In this document: in pieces, positions 16,314 through 26,744 of the stretch
How the letters are laid out: each line of letters opens with the position of its first letter
Numbering within the stretch: position 1 is the stretch's first letter
Assembly (NCBI GenBank): GCA_002435755.1
Contig: DIYH01000034.1
Coordinates: 62,554 to 126,553, forward strand
Length of the DNA: 64,000 bases
From: Flammeovirgaceae bacterium UBA6059
Lineage (GTDB): Bacteria > Bacteroidota > Bacteroidia > Cytophagales > Cyclobacteriaceae
Direction: 5' to 3'
Made by a program: the position numbers and the translations under genes
The notes under the pieces: generated by a model
Told to the model about the DNA's origin: nothing
The model's database searches: none
What the model saw: only the letters and a program-made list of their open reading frames with translations

Positions 16314-19199
16314 ATGTTTCACCGCATAGTTTGCTTCATCCTCTTTCTATCGACACAAGCTCAGGCCCAAGACAACTCCAGGGTTCTCGATAGTCTCCGG
16401 CAGGTCATGAGCAGCTCAGAGGATGATAGTATCAGGTTTGAAGCGATGATATCCTTTTCTGACGACACCCCCTCTGACTCACTGGCGTTGAAAGCTGTGT
16501 TAGATGCACTTAGTCTGGCAGAATCTCTCTCTAACGAGTACATGTTGGCTGAGGCAGAATACAGCCTGGGGTTTGTCTACAACCTTAGGCTGAATCAATT
16601 GGATTCTTCGGCCAAATACTATTTAAACGCGGTAAAAGGTTATCAGTCTCTTAACGACCCCAAGGGTGAGTTTAAAGCAAGATATGGCTATGCCCGGACA
16701 TTGGATGATCAAGGTCTTATGAAAGACGCTATCGACGAATTATTGATTGCGTTGGACCTGGCAGAGCTACATCAGGACACTGCAGCTATGACAAAGGCTA
16801 ACAATGTCATCGCTAACATTAATAACTATTTGGGATACCATGATATAGCGCTGAAGTACTACAACAGAAGCTCCGACCTGGCGAGGGCTGTACAGGATAA
16901 ACTGAGTGAAGCCATTGTTCTATATAACAAAGCAATCATATTAGGAGAAGAGACTCAGTTCGACGAGCAGTTGAGCACATTGCAGCGCGCACTCTTACTC
17001 ACTAGTCAACTTGAAGACTATGAATTCTTCGCCTCGGTTATGAACAGTGTTGGTGGTGCTTATCAGGACCTGGACCAAATGGACAGTGCCAAGTTCTATC
17101 TCAGCGAGGCTGAACAGATACTAGACAGTTTGGTGTCCGCGGATGTGCCAGAAGCGAGAAGAGGGCAGGCCTTTAATTATCAGTCACTCGGCTTCTATTA
17201 TGAAAAACAGGAAATGCCTGGTACGGCCATCAGTTATTTTACAAAGGCACTTTCCATAGGCGAAGAACTAAAAAACTTCCAATTGATCATGAACAACTCG
17301 GACTACCTGTCTCGAGTGTATGAATCGCAAGGTCGGTATAAGGAAGCCCTCAGCTACTACAGAAAAAGTACTGACCTGAACGACTCTATTTTCACGGAAG
17401 AAAACACATTGAAGCTCAATGAGGTCCAGGCTAAGTATGAAAATGCCAAACAATCTGCAGAAAACGAAAGACTAAAAAGTGCTGCTAACGAACAAGCTAC
17501 CGTGATCCAAAAGCAGCAGCTCTACAACATATTCTTTGGCGTGATCAGCCTCATTGTTTTTGTATCAGGTGGGGTACTCTTACTTGCCTACAGGAAAATA
17601 CTACGGCAGAAAAAAGCCGCAGAGGATGACCGCACAATAATCAAAAAACAATCGATACAACTAGAGCATAACGCGAGACTGAAATCCCAGTTCTTCAGCA
17701 ATATTGCTCATGAGCTTCGCACCCCACTGACTATACTGCTAGGCATGGTAGACAGCTTGGTAAAGAAGAGTCCACAACAGTTTGAAGAGAGTGACTTTAA
17801 CAAACTCAAACTCGCCAAGTCGAATGGTGTGAAAATTCAAAACCTGATCGATGAGATATTCGAGTTGACTAAAAGTGAAGCCCACAAACTAAAGTTGAAT
17901 GCTAAACCAACTGAGATCCTTCCGTTAATGGAAAGGCTGGTTTTTTCTTTTCATTCATTGGCCGAAGATAAAAGTATAGACCTCAACATCAGCTACAACC
18001 AGGTTCATGGCACCTATGTCAATCTCGATCCTCCCAAGTTTGAAAAGATCATCAACAACCTGATCATTAATGCACTAAAGTTTACAGAAGAAGAAGGAAA
18101 CGTTACAGTCAAGTTAGGTTTAAAAGATGACGGTGCTACCATAGTAATAAAGGTAGAGGATACAGGAGTTGGTATACCGGCTGACGAGTTAGAGTTTGTC
18201 TTTGACCGTTTCTATCAGGTGAGTACAAGCGACAATGCAGCTAAGCCAGGTACCGGTTTAGGATTGGCCATGGCGAAAGAACTAACACAACTTCACGAAG
18301 GTCAGATCAGCGTACAAAGTGAATTGGGAAATGGAACTACATTCTCGGTAGAGCTGCCAATCGTTGAAGCACTGCCAGATCTACTGGAGACCGCTGAAGG
18401 CGAAGCTACTGATAAGCAAAACGAACAATTGCTTGATAGCATAATCCATGACATCAAAAAAATTGATAATGGACGTGTATTGATTGTCGAAGACAACCAC
18501 GATATGCGTAAATATCTCGTCTCCATTTTCGAGGAGTTCTTCAATGTCGCTACAGCTCGCAACGGTAAAGAGGCCTTACGCTCGTTAGAAACTCAGAAGG
18601 TCAACCTGATCATCTCCGATCTGATGATGCCTGAGATGAACGGAAGCGAACTATTGATCGAACTCAAAAAAGACAATCGATATCGACATATCCCTGTCAT
18701 CATGCTTACCGCCAAACTCGACGAGCATCAAAAACTGGATGCTCTCAAGCTGGGCGTGGACGACTACCTCACTAAGCCTTTCAATGCAGATGAAGTCCTG
18801 GCTCGCGCCAACAACCTGATTAGGAATCAAATTCAGCGTAGTGAGTACATTGATCAAAATCAATCCAGTGAGACCATTTCGATAGATGACAATCTCATTA
18901 AACGGATTACTGTGCACGTGAAAAAGCACATTGGTAACTACAACATCACCGTCAGCGAGATCGCACATGAAATGGCAATGAGTGAGCGGCAGCTATACCG
19001 CAAGGTCAACGAGCTCACCGGCCTTACGCCTAACCAGTTGATCAGAGAGGTCAAGCTACGTGAGGCTATGGATAAGCTCAACGCAAGATCAGTCAGCAAA
19101 GTAAGCGTACTGGCCAAAGAGGTAGGGTTTGAAAGCAGTGCCTACTTTTCCAAACTATTTTACCAACGCTTTGGCAAAAGACCACAGGAAATCATTTGA
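16314..19199 (+). CDS. Hybrid two-component sensor: TPR - histidine kinase - receiver - AraC HTH
   Basis: Paralogue of the protein encoded at 11801-14581, 961 residues, same domain order. Signal peptide MFHRIVCFILFLSTQAQAQ; periplasmic TPRs to about 360 (for example the SYFTKALSIGEEL and EALSYYRKSTDLND blocks); membrane helix at about 403-425 (IFFGVISLIVFVSGGVLLL). HisKA is FFSNIAHELRTPLT (His about 465), HATPase shows INALKFTEEEGN, EDTGVGIP and GTGLGLAMAKELT, the receiver phospho-Asp is in ISDLMMPEMNG (about 769), and the AraC domain ends FGKRPQEII. Probably phosphorelay plus DNA binding in one membrane protein; the stimulus is unknown. Its last eight bases overlap the convergent SDR gene. 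Confidence 0.93.
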   Translation: MFHRIVCFILFLSTQAQAQDNSRVLDSLRQVMSSSEDDSIRFEAMISFSDDTPSDSLALKAVLDALSLAESLSNEYMLAEAEYSLGFVYNLRLNQLDSSAKYYLNAVKGYQSLNDPKGEFKARYGYARTLDDQGLMKDAIDELLIALDLAELHQDTAAMTKANNVIANINNYLGYHDIALKYYNRSSDLARAVQDKLSEAIVLYNKAIILGEETQFDEQLSTLQRALLLTSQLEDYEFFASVMNSVGGAYQDLDQMDSAKFYLSEAEQILDSLVSADVPEARRGQAFNYQSLGFYYEKQEMPGTAISYFTKALSIGEELKNFQLIMNNSDYLSRVYESQGRYKEALSYYRKSTDLNDSIFTEENTLKLNEVQAKYENAKQSAENERLKSAANEQATVIQKQQLYNIFFGVISLIVFVSGGVLLLAYRKILRQKKAAEDDRTIIKKQSIQLEHNARLKSQFFSNIAHELRTPLTILLGMVDSLVKKSPQQFEESDFNKLKLAKSNGVKIQNLIDEIFELTKSEAHKLKLNAKPTEILPLMERLVFSFHSLAEDKSIDLNISYNQVHGTYVNLDPPKFEKIINNLIINALKFTEEEGNVTVKLGLKDDGATIVIKVEDTGVGIPADELEFVFDRFYQVSTSDNAAKPGTGLGLAMAKELTQLHEGQISVQSELGNGTTFSVELPIVEALPDLLETAEGEATDKQNEQLLDSIIHDIKKIDNGRVLIVEDNHDMRKYLVSIFEEFFNVATARNGKEALRSLETQKVNLIISDLMMPEMNGSELLIELKKDNRYRHIPVIMLTAKLDEHQKLDALKLGVDDYLTKPFNADEVLARANNLIRNQIQRSEYIDQNQSSETISIDDNLIKRITVHVKKHIGNYNITVSEIAHEMAMSERQLYRKVNELTGLTPNQLIREVKLREAMDKLNARSVSKVSVLAKEVGFESSAYFSKLFYQRFGKRPQEII

Positions 19200-19998
19200 A
19201 AGGACTGTCTGGTTCTTTTGCCATGACATTGTAGACGATCTTATCCATCCTACCAGGAATCCATTTGTTAAGCCAGACTGCTAGTTTACCCTGGGTCGTA
19301 AGGATGAGATCACGCTTTTTGTTCCGGTAGGCACTGTACGTCTTCTGCGCCACGGTCTCGGCCGTCATCATCTTGTTCTCATCCCTCGGGGATTCTCCCT
19401 GTACTCTTCCATCTGCAGTCAGCGCAGTATTGCGGATGTTTGTACCTGTGAAACCAGGACACACTACAAGAACATGGACACCACGTTTCATCACTTCAGT
19501 TCTTAGGGCCTCAAAAAAACCCTGCATCGCATATTTCGAAGTGGTGTAGGCTGTGCGGGCTGGAGTACCACGATATCCGTTGATTGACGAAATCGCAATA
19601 ATAGACCCCTCCGATTTCAAAATATGAGGCAAAGCGTACTTAGTAGCATAGAGAGTACCATAAAAATTGATGTCCATTACTTGCTTAAATACATCCAACT
19701 CTACCTCCTCAAATAAAGCACGCATCGAAATACCGGCATTGCAAACGAGTACATCAATCCGGCCATATTTGGTGATCGCCTGATCGATCATCGACTGGTT
19801 ATCCGTCTCACTCGCCGAGTCAAGTGTCAGAGCCAGATGGTCTATCTCTTTTGCCGTCAGCTCTGATGACACTTCATCCATTCTACTTTGATTACGACCG
19901 GTAAAAACAATTTTCGCACCATGACTTCCAAAGGTGTGCGCTAATGCCTTCCCAATACCTGACGAGCCGCCTGTGATTACGACCACTTTACCGTTCAT
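19192..19998 (-). CDS. Short-chain dehydrogenase/reductase (SDR)
   Basis: Classical NAD(P)-dependent SDR of about 268 residues. Nucleotide motif TGGSSGIGKA at the N-terminus, NAG motif VLVCNAGIS, catalytic serine in AISSINGYRG and the YTTSKYAMQGF box supplying Tyr and Lys. A C-terminal extension (KRDLILTTQGKLAVWLNKWIP) with a basic, amphipathic character could associate with membrane, as in the DHRS7/YqjQ-like branch. I start at the ATG at 19998 because MNGKVVVITGG is the normal family beginning; the frame runs upstream to 20061. Substrate unknown. Confidence 0.85.
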   Translation of the reverse strand: MNGKVVVITGGSSGIGKALAHTFGSHGAKIVFTGRNQSRMDEVSSELTAKEIDHLALTLDSASETDNQSMIDQAITKYGRIDVLVCNAGISMRALFEEVELDVFKQVMDINFYGTLYATKYALPHILKSEGSIIAISSINGYRGTPARTAYTTSKYAMQGFFEALRTEVMKRGVHVLVVCPGFTGTNIRNTALTADGRVQGESPRDENKMMTAETVAQKTYSAYRNKKRDLILTTQGKLAVWLNKWIPGRMDKIVYNVMAKEPDSPFK

Positions 19999-20093
19999 AC
20001 TTCCCATAAGCCACGAAAATAGGACTAATTGTGGTGTCTCGAAAATAGCACACCGCAGCACGCCATGTAGTCAGGTCACAGTATCTTCGTTAT

Positions 20094-21254
20094 ATGAATG
20101 CATCAGACATCTATTACCATCTTGGTGAGCATCGTGAGGAGTACTATGGCGCAGGTGTCCCACCTATCGTCCCTGCCAACAACTATTGTTTTTCTTCGGT
20201 AGATGATATGCGTCAAACACTCGCGCAAGAGAGTCAGCTCCCCTTCTACACCAGAGGTGTTAATCCTACCACCAAGATACTACAAGAGAAGCTGGCTGCC
20301 CTGGAGCGAACTGAGGACTGCCTGGTGTTTGCTAGCGGCAGTGCAGCTATATCCGCGGCGGTTTCTTCTTTGGTTAGTCACGGGGATCATGTTATCTGCG
20401 TTCAGAAGCCTTACAGCTGGACTTACAAACTGCTCAACCACTTGCTGGCAAAGTTTGGAGTTGAGACATCATGGATAGATGGTACCCGATTGGAGAACTT
20501 TAAGAGGGAGATTCGTCCGACAACCAAATTGATCTTTTTAGAAAGTCCCAACTCTTGGACATTCGAAATGCAGGACATTGCAGCAGTAGCAAACCTTGCA
20601 AAGGAACATAACATATGTACCATGATGGACAATAGCTATGCGTCTCCTGAAAACTGCAATCCAGCCATTTATGGTATTGACCTGATCGCCCACTCTGCCT
20701 CAAAGTACATTGGCGGCCATGGAGATGCGCTAGCAGGCATCCTTTGCGGCTCAAAAGCATTGATCAAGCAGGTATTTGAAAATGAGTTTATGACATATGG
20801 AGGAGTGATTTCACCGTTTACGTCTTGGTTACAGATCCGTGGGTTACGGACATTACCTCTGCGTATGGATCGGGTTGCAAAATCAACTCCATCCGTAGTG
20901 GATCACCTCGCCGGTCATCCTAAAGTACAAAAGGTGTACTACCCTCATCATGCCTCCAACCCACAACTTGATCTTGCCACTAAGTATCTCAAGAAGCCTT
21001 GTGGTCAGTTCTCGATAGAGCTAAAAACGACCAAACCGTATAAAATAGAAGCCTTCTGCAATCATCTGAAGCGCTTCTTAATGGCTTGCTCCTGGGGAGG
21101 ATATGAGTCTCTGATATTTCCGGCGGTCACACTTTACGACTCACAAAACTACAGTCAGACCACACTACCGATCAACCTGATTCGTTTTTATGTGGGCCTG
21201 GAAGACCCGGAAGACCTGATCACAGACCTTGACCAAGCTTTGGTACATGCATAA
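20094..21254 (+). CDS. Cys/Met metabolism PLP-dependent enzyme (cystathionine synthase/lyase type)
   Basis: PLP enzyme of 386 residues of the trans-sulfuration family. Family marks are FYTRGVNPTTKILQEKLAALE, SGSAAISAAVSSLVSHGDH, LESPNSWTFE, MMDNSYASP and the PLP lysine in SASKYIGGHGD (Lys about 204). The C-terminal GGYESLIFP and the NLIRFYVGLEDPEDLI blocks are also usual. It could be a cystathionine gamma-synthase, gamma/beta-lyase or methionine gamma-lyase; the usual SSGTSxYLxGHSD-type cues do not let me choose. Its 3' end overlaps the DUF5686 gene by eight bases. Confidence 0.85.
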   Translation: MNASDIYYHLGEHREEYYGAGVPPIVPANNYCFSSVDDMRQTLAQESQLPFYTRGVNPTTKILQEKLAALERTEDCLVFASGSAAISAAVSSLVSHGDHVICVQKPYSWTYKLLNHLLAKFGVETSWIDGTRLENFKREIRPTTKLIFLESPNSWTFEMQDIAAVANLAKEHNICTMMDNSYASPENCNPAIYGIDLIAHSASKYIGGHGDALAGILCGSKALIKQVFENEFMTYGGVISPFTSWLQIRGLRTLPLRMDRVAKSTPSVVDHLAGHPKVQKVYYPHHASNPQLDLATKYLKKPCGQFSIELKTTKPYKIEAFCNHLKRFLMACSWGGYESLIFPAVTLYDSQNYSQTTLPINLIRFYVGLEDPEDLITDLDQALVHA

Positions 21255-23793
21255 GCTACTACTAGCATCTGTTTTATTCATTCTCTCTTTTTCTTCGCTA
21301 GCGCAAACGATTCGTGGCAAAATCAGTGATGAAAACGGTCAACCACTACCGTTTACCACCATCTATGAGAAAGGAACTACCGATGGCACCTCCTCCAATA
21401 TACAGGGTGCTTACTTCTTAGAACTCAAACCCGGACAGCACCAGATCATCTACCAGTACATTGGCTACAAAACGCAGATCTACGAGGTAGATCTTGATAA
21501 AGATGAAATCCTTGATCTCAACATCACGCTATCTCCAGAGTCGATTCAGCTTAAAGAATTGGTGGTAACCGGAGACGGTCGTGATCCGGCCTACTACATC
21601 ATGTCGCGCGCCATAGCGAAACGCAAATATCACCTCAACGAGGTTCGCGCCTATCAATGTGATGTGTACGTCAAGGGCATGCAAACCCTCGAAAAAAAAC
21701 CAGATAAGATACTCGGGTTTGCAGTGACTGTAGACACTGGTATCGTTTACTTATCAGAATCGGTCTCTGTACTCAGCTATCTACAACCCAACAAGATCCA
21801 TGAGCGCATGATCTCCTCAAAGGTCAGCGGCAACAATCAGGCATTTAGCTATAATCAAGCCTCTGAAATGCTTGTTAACTTTTATCAGAATATACTCACC
21901 GCCGAAGGGCTGTCTGAGAGGGGGTTTATCTCACCATTAGCTAATAGTGCCTTCAGCTATTATAACTTCAGGCTGGTAGGTATCATCGAAGAAGAGGGCC
22001 AGACCATCAACAAAATAGAAGTACTCCCAAGACGTAAGAATGATCCGGTCTTCACTGGTCATATCTATATACTCGAAGGGTCTTGGCGCATACACAGTGT
22101 CGACCTTAATCTCACCAAAGACAATCAAATTGAATTCCTAGATAATCTATCGATCAAACAAGTCTATGCACCTGTAGACCATGGCATTTGGATGATGCTA
22201 TCACAAAAGTTCACCTTTGATCTGAAGGTATTTGGCTTTGAAGGACGTGGCAATTTCGTAGGCGTACACTCTAACTACAAGATCGAGCCTGCTTATGATA
22301 TCAAAGCACAACAAGTAAACAAACAAGTGGAAACTGAAGATGTGAAAGTCTTCAAAGTACCTAAGAGGAAAAAACGAAAACGAAATGCTACAGAGACCAG
22401 CATCTTCGAAAATGAGAAGAAGCTTTTCAAAAATGAAATTCTGACTGTAGAGGAAGGTTCCAACGAACGAGACAGTGCTTATTGGGAAGAGATCAGGCCC
22501 ATTCCACTTACCAGAATAGAGCAAAAGGACTATCTCTTCAAAGACAGCATCAAAGTCGTCATTGATAGTAAGCCTTATAAAGACTCAGTCGACCAAAAAG
22601 CCAATAAGATCAATCCTGAGAATGTGATCTTCAGCGGATATGTGCATCGTAATACCTTCAAAGGTCGCTACCTGAGTTTCGACCCGCTGCACCAGATGAT
22701 CCAGTTTAACACCGTAGAGGGCCCTACAATCAATCTAAGAGTGCTGTACACGCAACTAAAAGATGAGCAACCCTGGTGGCGCATCATTCCTCAGGTGCGC
22801 TATGGTTTTGCCAGTGAACAAGCTTACGCCAAACTGAGAGCTGTACACATTTACAATGTTAAGCGGTTTGCTCAGGTCGAGATGTCCGGAGGCCGGTTCG
22901 TCTATCAAATCAATGAGAGAAACCCCATAGCCAACTGGGTCAACAGCTTTTATTCGCTCTTTTTAAGAGAAAACTATATGAAGCTCTATGACAAGAGCTT
23001 TGGTAGGTTCCGCCACCAAATAGAGCTTACCAATGGATTTTTCGTCACGTCCACTGTTGAGTACGCTCAGCGGAGATCACTCGAGAACAGTACGGATTAT
23101 TCTTTTTTCAGGGAAGGGCAGACCAACTACACATCAAACGCTCCTACAAACGCAAATCTGAATGATACGTCATTTCCTACACACAATGCTTTGACACTCG
23201 ACTTTTTACTCAGGATCCGGTTTGCTCAGACGTACATCAACCGACCGGACAGAAAGTTCATACTGGACTCAAAATACCCTAAACTCAACATCCGCTATCG
23301 CTGGGGTGCCAACACGCTAGGAAGTGATGTGGACTACCATCTACTCGAAGCAGAGGTGAGACATGACCTGGACATGGGGCTACTAGGAGATGCTAAGCTA
23401 TCGGCAATCTATGGCAACTTTGTCCAAGCCAATAGCACCTTCTTCCCTGATTTTCGACATTTCGATGGTAACCAAACACTCTTTGCCAGATTTGACCAGG
23501 TTTCACTCCAACTCCTGGACTATTACCTCTACAGTACCAATGAGAGCTATCTCCAGGGTCAGTATGAGCATCACTTCAATGGCTTTGTCTTCAACAAGCT
23601 ACCCTTGCTGAGAAAGCTCAGGACCCAACTCGTCACTACCGTGAATTATCTCAATACTCCGGTATTGGACAACTATTTGGAACTGGGGATTGGGATCGAG
23701 CATATCTTCAAAATCGGAAGGATTGATTACTTCCATTCCTTCAACCGGCAGGACAATGCTCGGCAGGGCGTTAGGTTGGGGATTGGGTTTTAG
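21247..23793 (+). CDS. DUF5686 / carboxypeptidase-like regulatory domain outer-membrane protein
   Basis: Bacteroidota-specific surface protein of about 848 residues. From the ATG at 21247 there is a signal peptide (LLLASVLFILSFSSLAQ), then a carboxypeptidase-regulatory-like domain (IRGKISDENGQPLPFTTIYEKG ... GYKTQIYEV, about 20-95), then the DUF5686 region beginning with ELVVTGDGRDPAYYIMSRAI. The C-terminal half is rich in alternating aromatic/polar strands and ends in F, consistent with an outer-membrane barrel. Function is not known for the family. It is read with the PLP-enzyme gene (eight-base overlap). Confidence 0.85.
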   Translation: MHKLLLASVLFILSFSSLAQTIRGKISDENGQPLPFTTIYEKGTTDGTSSNIQGAYFLELKPGQHQIIYQYIGYKTQIYEVDLDKDEILDLNITLSPESIQLKELVVTGDGRDPAYYIMSRAIAKRKYHLNEVRAYQCDVYVKGMQTLEKKPDKILGFAVTVDTGIVYLSESVSVLSYLQPNKIHERMISSKVSGNNQAFSYNQASEMLVNFYQNILTAEGLSERGFISPLANSAFSYYNFRLVGIIEEEGQTINKIEVLPRRKNDPVFTGHIYILEGSWRIHSVDLNLTKDNQIEFLDNLSIKQVYAPVDHGIWMMLSQKFTFDLKVFGFEGRGNFVGVHSNYKIEPAYDIKAQQVNKQVETEDVKVFKVPKRKKRKRNATETSIFENEKKLFKNEILTVEEGSNERDSAYWEEIRPIPLTRIEQKDYLFKDSIKVVIDSKPYKDSVDQKANKINPENVIFSGYVHRNTFKGRYLSFDPLHQMIQFNTVEGPTINLRVLYTQLKDEQPWWRIIPQVRYGFASEQAYAKLRAVHIYNVKRFAQVEMSGGRFVYQINERNPIANWVNSFYSLFLRENYMKLYDKSFGRFRHQIELTNGFFVTSTVEYAQRRSLENSTDYSFFREGQTNYTSNAPTNANLNDTSFPTHNALTLDFLLRIRFAQTYINRPDRKFILDSKYPKLNIRYRWGANTLGSDVDYHLLEAEVRHDLDMGLLGDAKLSAIYGNFVQANSTFFPDFRHFDGNQTLFARFDQVSLQLLDYYLYSTNESYLQGQYEHHFNGFVFNKLPLLRKLRTQLVTTVNYLNTPVLDNYLELGIGIEHIFKIGRIDYFHSFNRQDNARQGVRLGIGF

Positions 23794-24083
23794 GCAGAGA
23801 ATGAGATTCTGACATTTCAAGGTCACAAACACAATCGGACCCTACTATCATATGCCGAGTGATGTATGAATGCCTATCGGAAATGACTTCTGAGTTAGGA
23901 GCACTCCTGGTTCTGCTAGGTTTACCGCTTCGCAAGCTATCCATTCAGGAGTCTATCATTTTGGTAGGATGAAAGCTGGCACAAGTCTCCAAAGCACTTC
24001 ACTTAATGCAATGGCGAATGCATTTCTCCTTAAAGGTTTTGAGCCAAATGGTACAGTGAGAAGAAAGGGTTAGCAACTCTCTC
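23794..24083. other. Intergenic region between convergent genes
   Basis: About 290 bases with no ORF or terminator I can support. Moderate GC content suggests old coding debris, but nothing recognisable could be read from any frame. Confidence 0.3.
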
Positions 24084-26651
24084 CTAGTAAACCATCGTTA
24101 CATAGCCTTTGTACTCTGTAGAAGTATACTTGATCCAGTAGAAGTAGGTGCCACTCGTCAGCCCACCACCATTCCAACTAAAGCTACGATCGCTGGAAGA
24201 GTACACTTCCTTACCTGTTCTGTCAAAGATCCGTATCGACTCAAAGATGTTTTCGCAGAGGTCCGGAGGAAGGTTACGCTCCTGCACATCTAATCCGGTA
24301 AGCGTAAATACTTCATTGACGCCATCTCCGTTGGGGGAGAAGGCGTTGGCCGGGAGAAAGGGCACCTCACCTGCTAATGGTTCTCGCAAACTAAAGGTAA
24401 TGTCCAGCGTATCTGCCTCACCGTTTGGACATCTCAGGTCTTGTGCCAGAAAGGAGACGTTGTAATCCCTTGGAGAAAAGTTGGTTCCTAAAAGTGAACA
24501 GGATGGAGTCCACCTAATCGTTCCGGTAGCCTCTCCCTGTCCTTCACCATTTACAAATTCGAAATTGTCAAAAAACACATTGCGAAAGAGGCTAACCGTC
24601 AGGAAATCATTGTCAGGATCGATGGCCCTGATATCCAACTCAAATGGTTGGTTGACCAACAGCTCTATGGGGCCGTACTCATCAAAGACTGGCGGCTCAT
24701 TAGGAGTTATGATAATATTGACACTCACTTCCAGGGTATCAGCATTTTGCTCCTGACATTGATCAAAATCCTCAGCGATGAAGTAGAAAAGATACTCTCG
24801 CTCTTCGTCGATGTTTAATGTTGCACAATCCAGGTCCCAGTTGAAGGTACCCGAGGCGCTTCCAACTCCTGCACTTGTGTTGAACTCTGCTCCGACTTGT
24901 GATAGTGCAAAGTCTGCACCTACGGCCTGCAACACAATCGTATCTCCATCGGCATCCGTCGCATTGACAGTAAACCCTAATGACCCATTCAACTCAGTTG
25001 TAACTATCGTACTGCTTATATCACTTGTGATCTCCGGGGAGGTATTGGGTGGTAACGCCACACTAAAATCAAGGAAGGACTCCACTCCTGAATCAAAGGC
25101 ACATTCATCTGCATCCTCAAGTTTCAGGCCTACCGAAAAATTGGTCCTTTCACCAAAATCTACCTGACGACAATTTGTATTCCACACAAGGCGTTTCTCT
25201 ATTCGTCCCAGTTCATCGACCACATCAATCAGCGAAAAACCAAACTCCTCCGGGTCAAAACCTACACCAAACAACTCTAGTTCAAGAGAGTCCAAATCGG
25301 TATCCTCTCCAACGATCCTGTAATTACCGAGCTCATTCTCAGTTAACCTTAGCCCTTCTCCAGCCGGTAAAATGGTAAAAAACGGATCTTCGTTGGGTGG
25401 AGGCTCAACATTGATCGTCAACCGTACTGTATCTTGCTGTGGTAGCGGACAAGCGTCATCTGCAGCAATCAGGTCAAGGATGTATGGACCATCAGCAACG
25501 TATGGACATTCACCAACACAGACTTCTACACGAAGCGTATCCTGGAAAGGTGAAATAAAGCCTGTCGTAATATCAAATATATCATCTAGTTCCGCATCGA
25601 AATTGACACCTTCGGCACGAAGCGTAATGCGCTCCAGTTCATTGCCGATGGTCTGGTCGGTCACCAAAAACTCAAAGCAACGCTCTTCAGCTCCAACAAA
25701 ATACTCCAGTATTTGAGAATCCGGATCAAAGTCCGGATCACCCGGTACTTTGACGCTGGCCTCTGGTGGATCAGGTGGATCACACCCATCTACAACTAAT
25801 AGCTGAAAGTCGCGTCGAACTTCTCCTATCTTGACACCATCTCTAAATTCATCAGCTCTAACCGAAAAGACATAAAGCCCAACAGTTTCGGGTGTTACAG
25901 TCAAAAACCCTTCTGTATTGATGGAGAGAGAAGGGTTACCCGGTACGCTGTTCTCAACACCAATGCCAGGAATAAACCTAACTTCAGGATGAGGCCGGGG
26001 TGTTGGAATGGGTACGGCAACTAAGGCACTACTGTTGAGCGGTACATCGAGGCTATAAACAATCGAGTCACCATCTATATCGGTACCGGCAAAGTCCACA
26101 TAGTAGAACTGATTGATGCAGGCGTAATCGCTCAAGGGAGGAAAAAGTTGGGGTGAAGAATTGATAAAAGGATTTCCTTCCTGGTCTACCACAGGGGGAA
26201 AATCCAGGTAGTAGGTCATTCCCGTACCACCAGGGTTTTGAATATTAGTAATTGCAAAATTACGGCAGCAACGTTCCCACACGATATAGTAACCATCAGG
26301 GTCGTTGTACCGGTCCGGATCCAGAAAAATGTCAGCGGTAAACAGTGCTCTGAGTGTCCTGAGCTCATCGATCACACAGGCTATGTTGGTGTAAGGAACT
26401 AACTCCTGATCTGACAGTGGCAAGGTAAATATGTCCATGACCACATCATCCTTCTTCCTGAAAATGTAAGCGTCCAATGAAGCTTCAGGGCCTGGATTTC
26501 CTGTTTGAGCGAGATCAAAATACTGAATGAGATTGAGTCTATAGTTGAATCCATCAAGATGTATAAGCTCAAGTTCACCGCCAACGATATGATTCGCGCT
26601 AGCGTAGTATCCCCACAGCATTAAAAACCCAACCGCCAGCAGTTTTTTCAT
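24084..26651 (-). CDS. Large T9SS type B (gliding-motility-type C-terminal domain) surface protein
   Basis: Secreted protein of 855 residues. Signal peptide MKKLLAVGFLMLWGYYASA, then a conserved N-terminal region starting NHIVGGELELIHL, a start seen in many Cytophagales surface proteins. The middle holds several Ig/cadherin-like repeats with the recurring pattern DxDGDxI / IDPDNDFLTV (calcium-binding-like), each followed by a W-rich strand (FNWDLDCATL, IRWTPSC). The last about 90 residues, beginning FLPANAFSPNGDGVNEVF and ending SGTYFYWIKY, are the gliding-motility-associated / T9SS type B sorting domain. Likely an adhesin exported through T9SS. Stands alone; the gap to rlmD holds divergent promoters. 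Confidence 0.88.
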   Translation of the reverse strand: MKKLLAVGFLMLWGYYASANHIVGGELELIHLDGFNYRLNLIQYFDLAQTGNPGPEASLDAYIFRKKDDVVMDIFTLPLSDQELVPYTNIACVIDELRTLRALFTADIFLDPDRYNDPDGYYIVWERCCRNFAITNIQNPGGTGMTYYLDFPPVVDQEGNPFINSSPQLFPPLSDYACINQFYYVDFAGTDIDGDSIVYSLDVPLNSSALVAVPIPTPRPHPEVRFIPGIGVENSVPGNPSLSINTEGFLTVTPETVGLYVFSVRADEFRDGVKIGEVRRDFQLLVVDGCDPPDPPEASVKVPGDPDFDPDSQILEYFVGAEERCFEFLVTDQTIGNELERITLRAEGVNFDAELDDIFDITTGFISPFQDTLRVEVCVGECPYVADGPYILDLIAADDACPLPQQDTVRLTINVEPPPNEDPFFTILPAGEGLRLTENELGNYRIVGEDTDLDSLELELFGVGFDPEEFGFSLIDVVDELGRIEKRLVWNTNCRQVDFGERTNFSVGLKLEDADECAFDSGVESFLDFSVALPPNTSPEITSDISSTIVTTELNGSLGFTVNATDADGDTIVLQAVGADFALSQVGAEFNTSAGVGSASGTFNWDLDCATLNIDEEREYLFYFIAEDFDQCQEQNADTLEVSVNIIITPNEPPVFDEYGPIELLVNQPFELDIRAIDPDNDFLTVSLFRNVFFDNFEFVNGEGQGEATGTIRWTPSCSLLGTNFSPRDYNVSFLAQDLRCPNGEADTLDITFSLREPLAGEVPFLPANAFSPNGDGVNEVFTLTGLDVQERNLPPDLCENIFESIRIFDRTGKEVYSSSDRSFSWNGGGLTSGTYFYWIKYTSTEYKGYVTMVY

Positions 26652-26744
26652 TTAGCTCTCCAGATTTCTCTCTCAACAATAATAGCTGGGATTTCCCTCA
26701 CTTTCCAAGCCGAACTGTACCTGATTAATTTAATTTTGCCGTCC

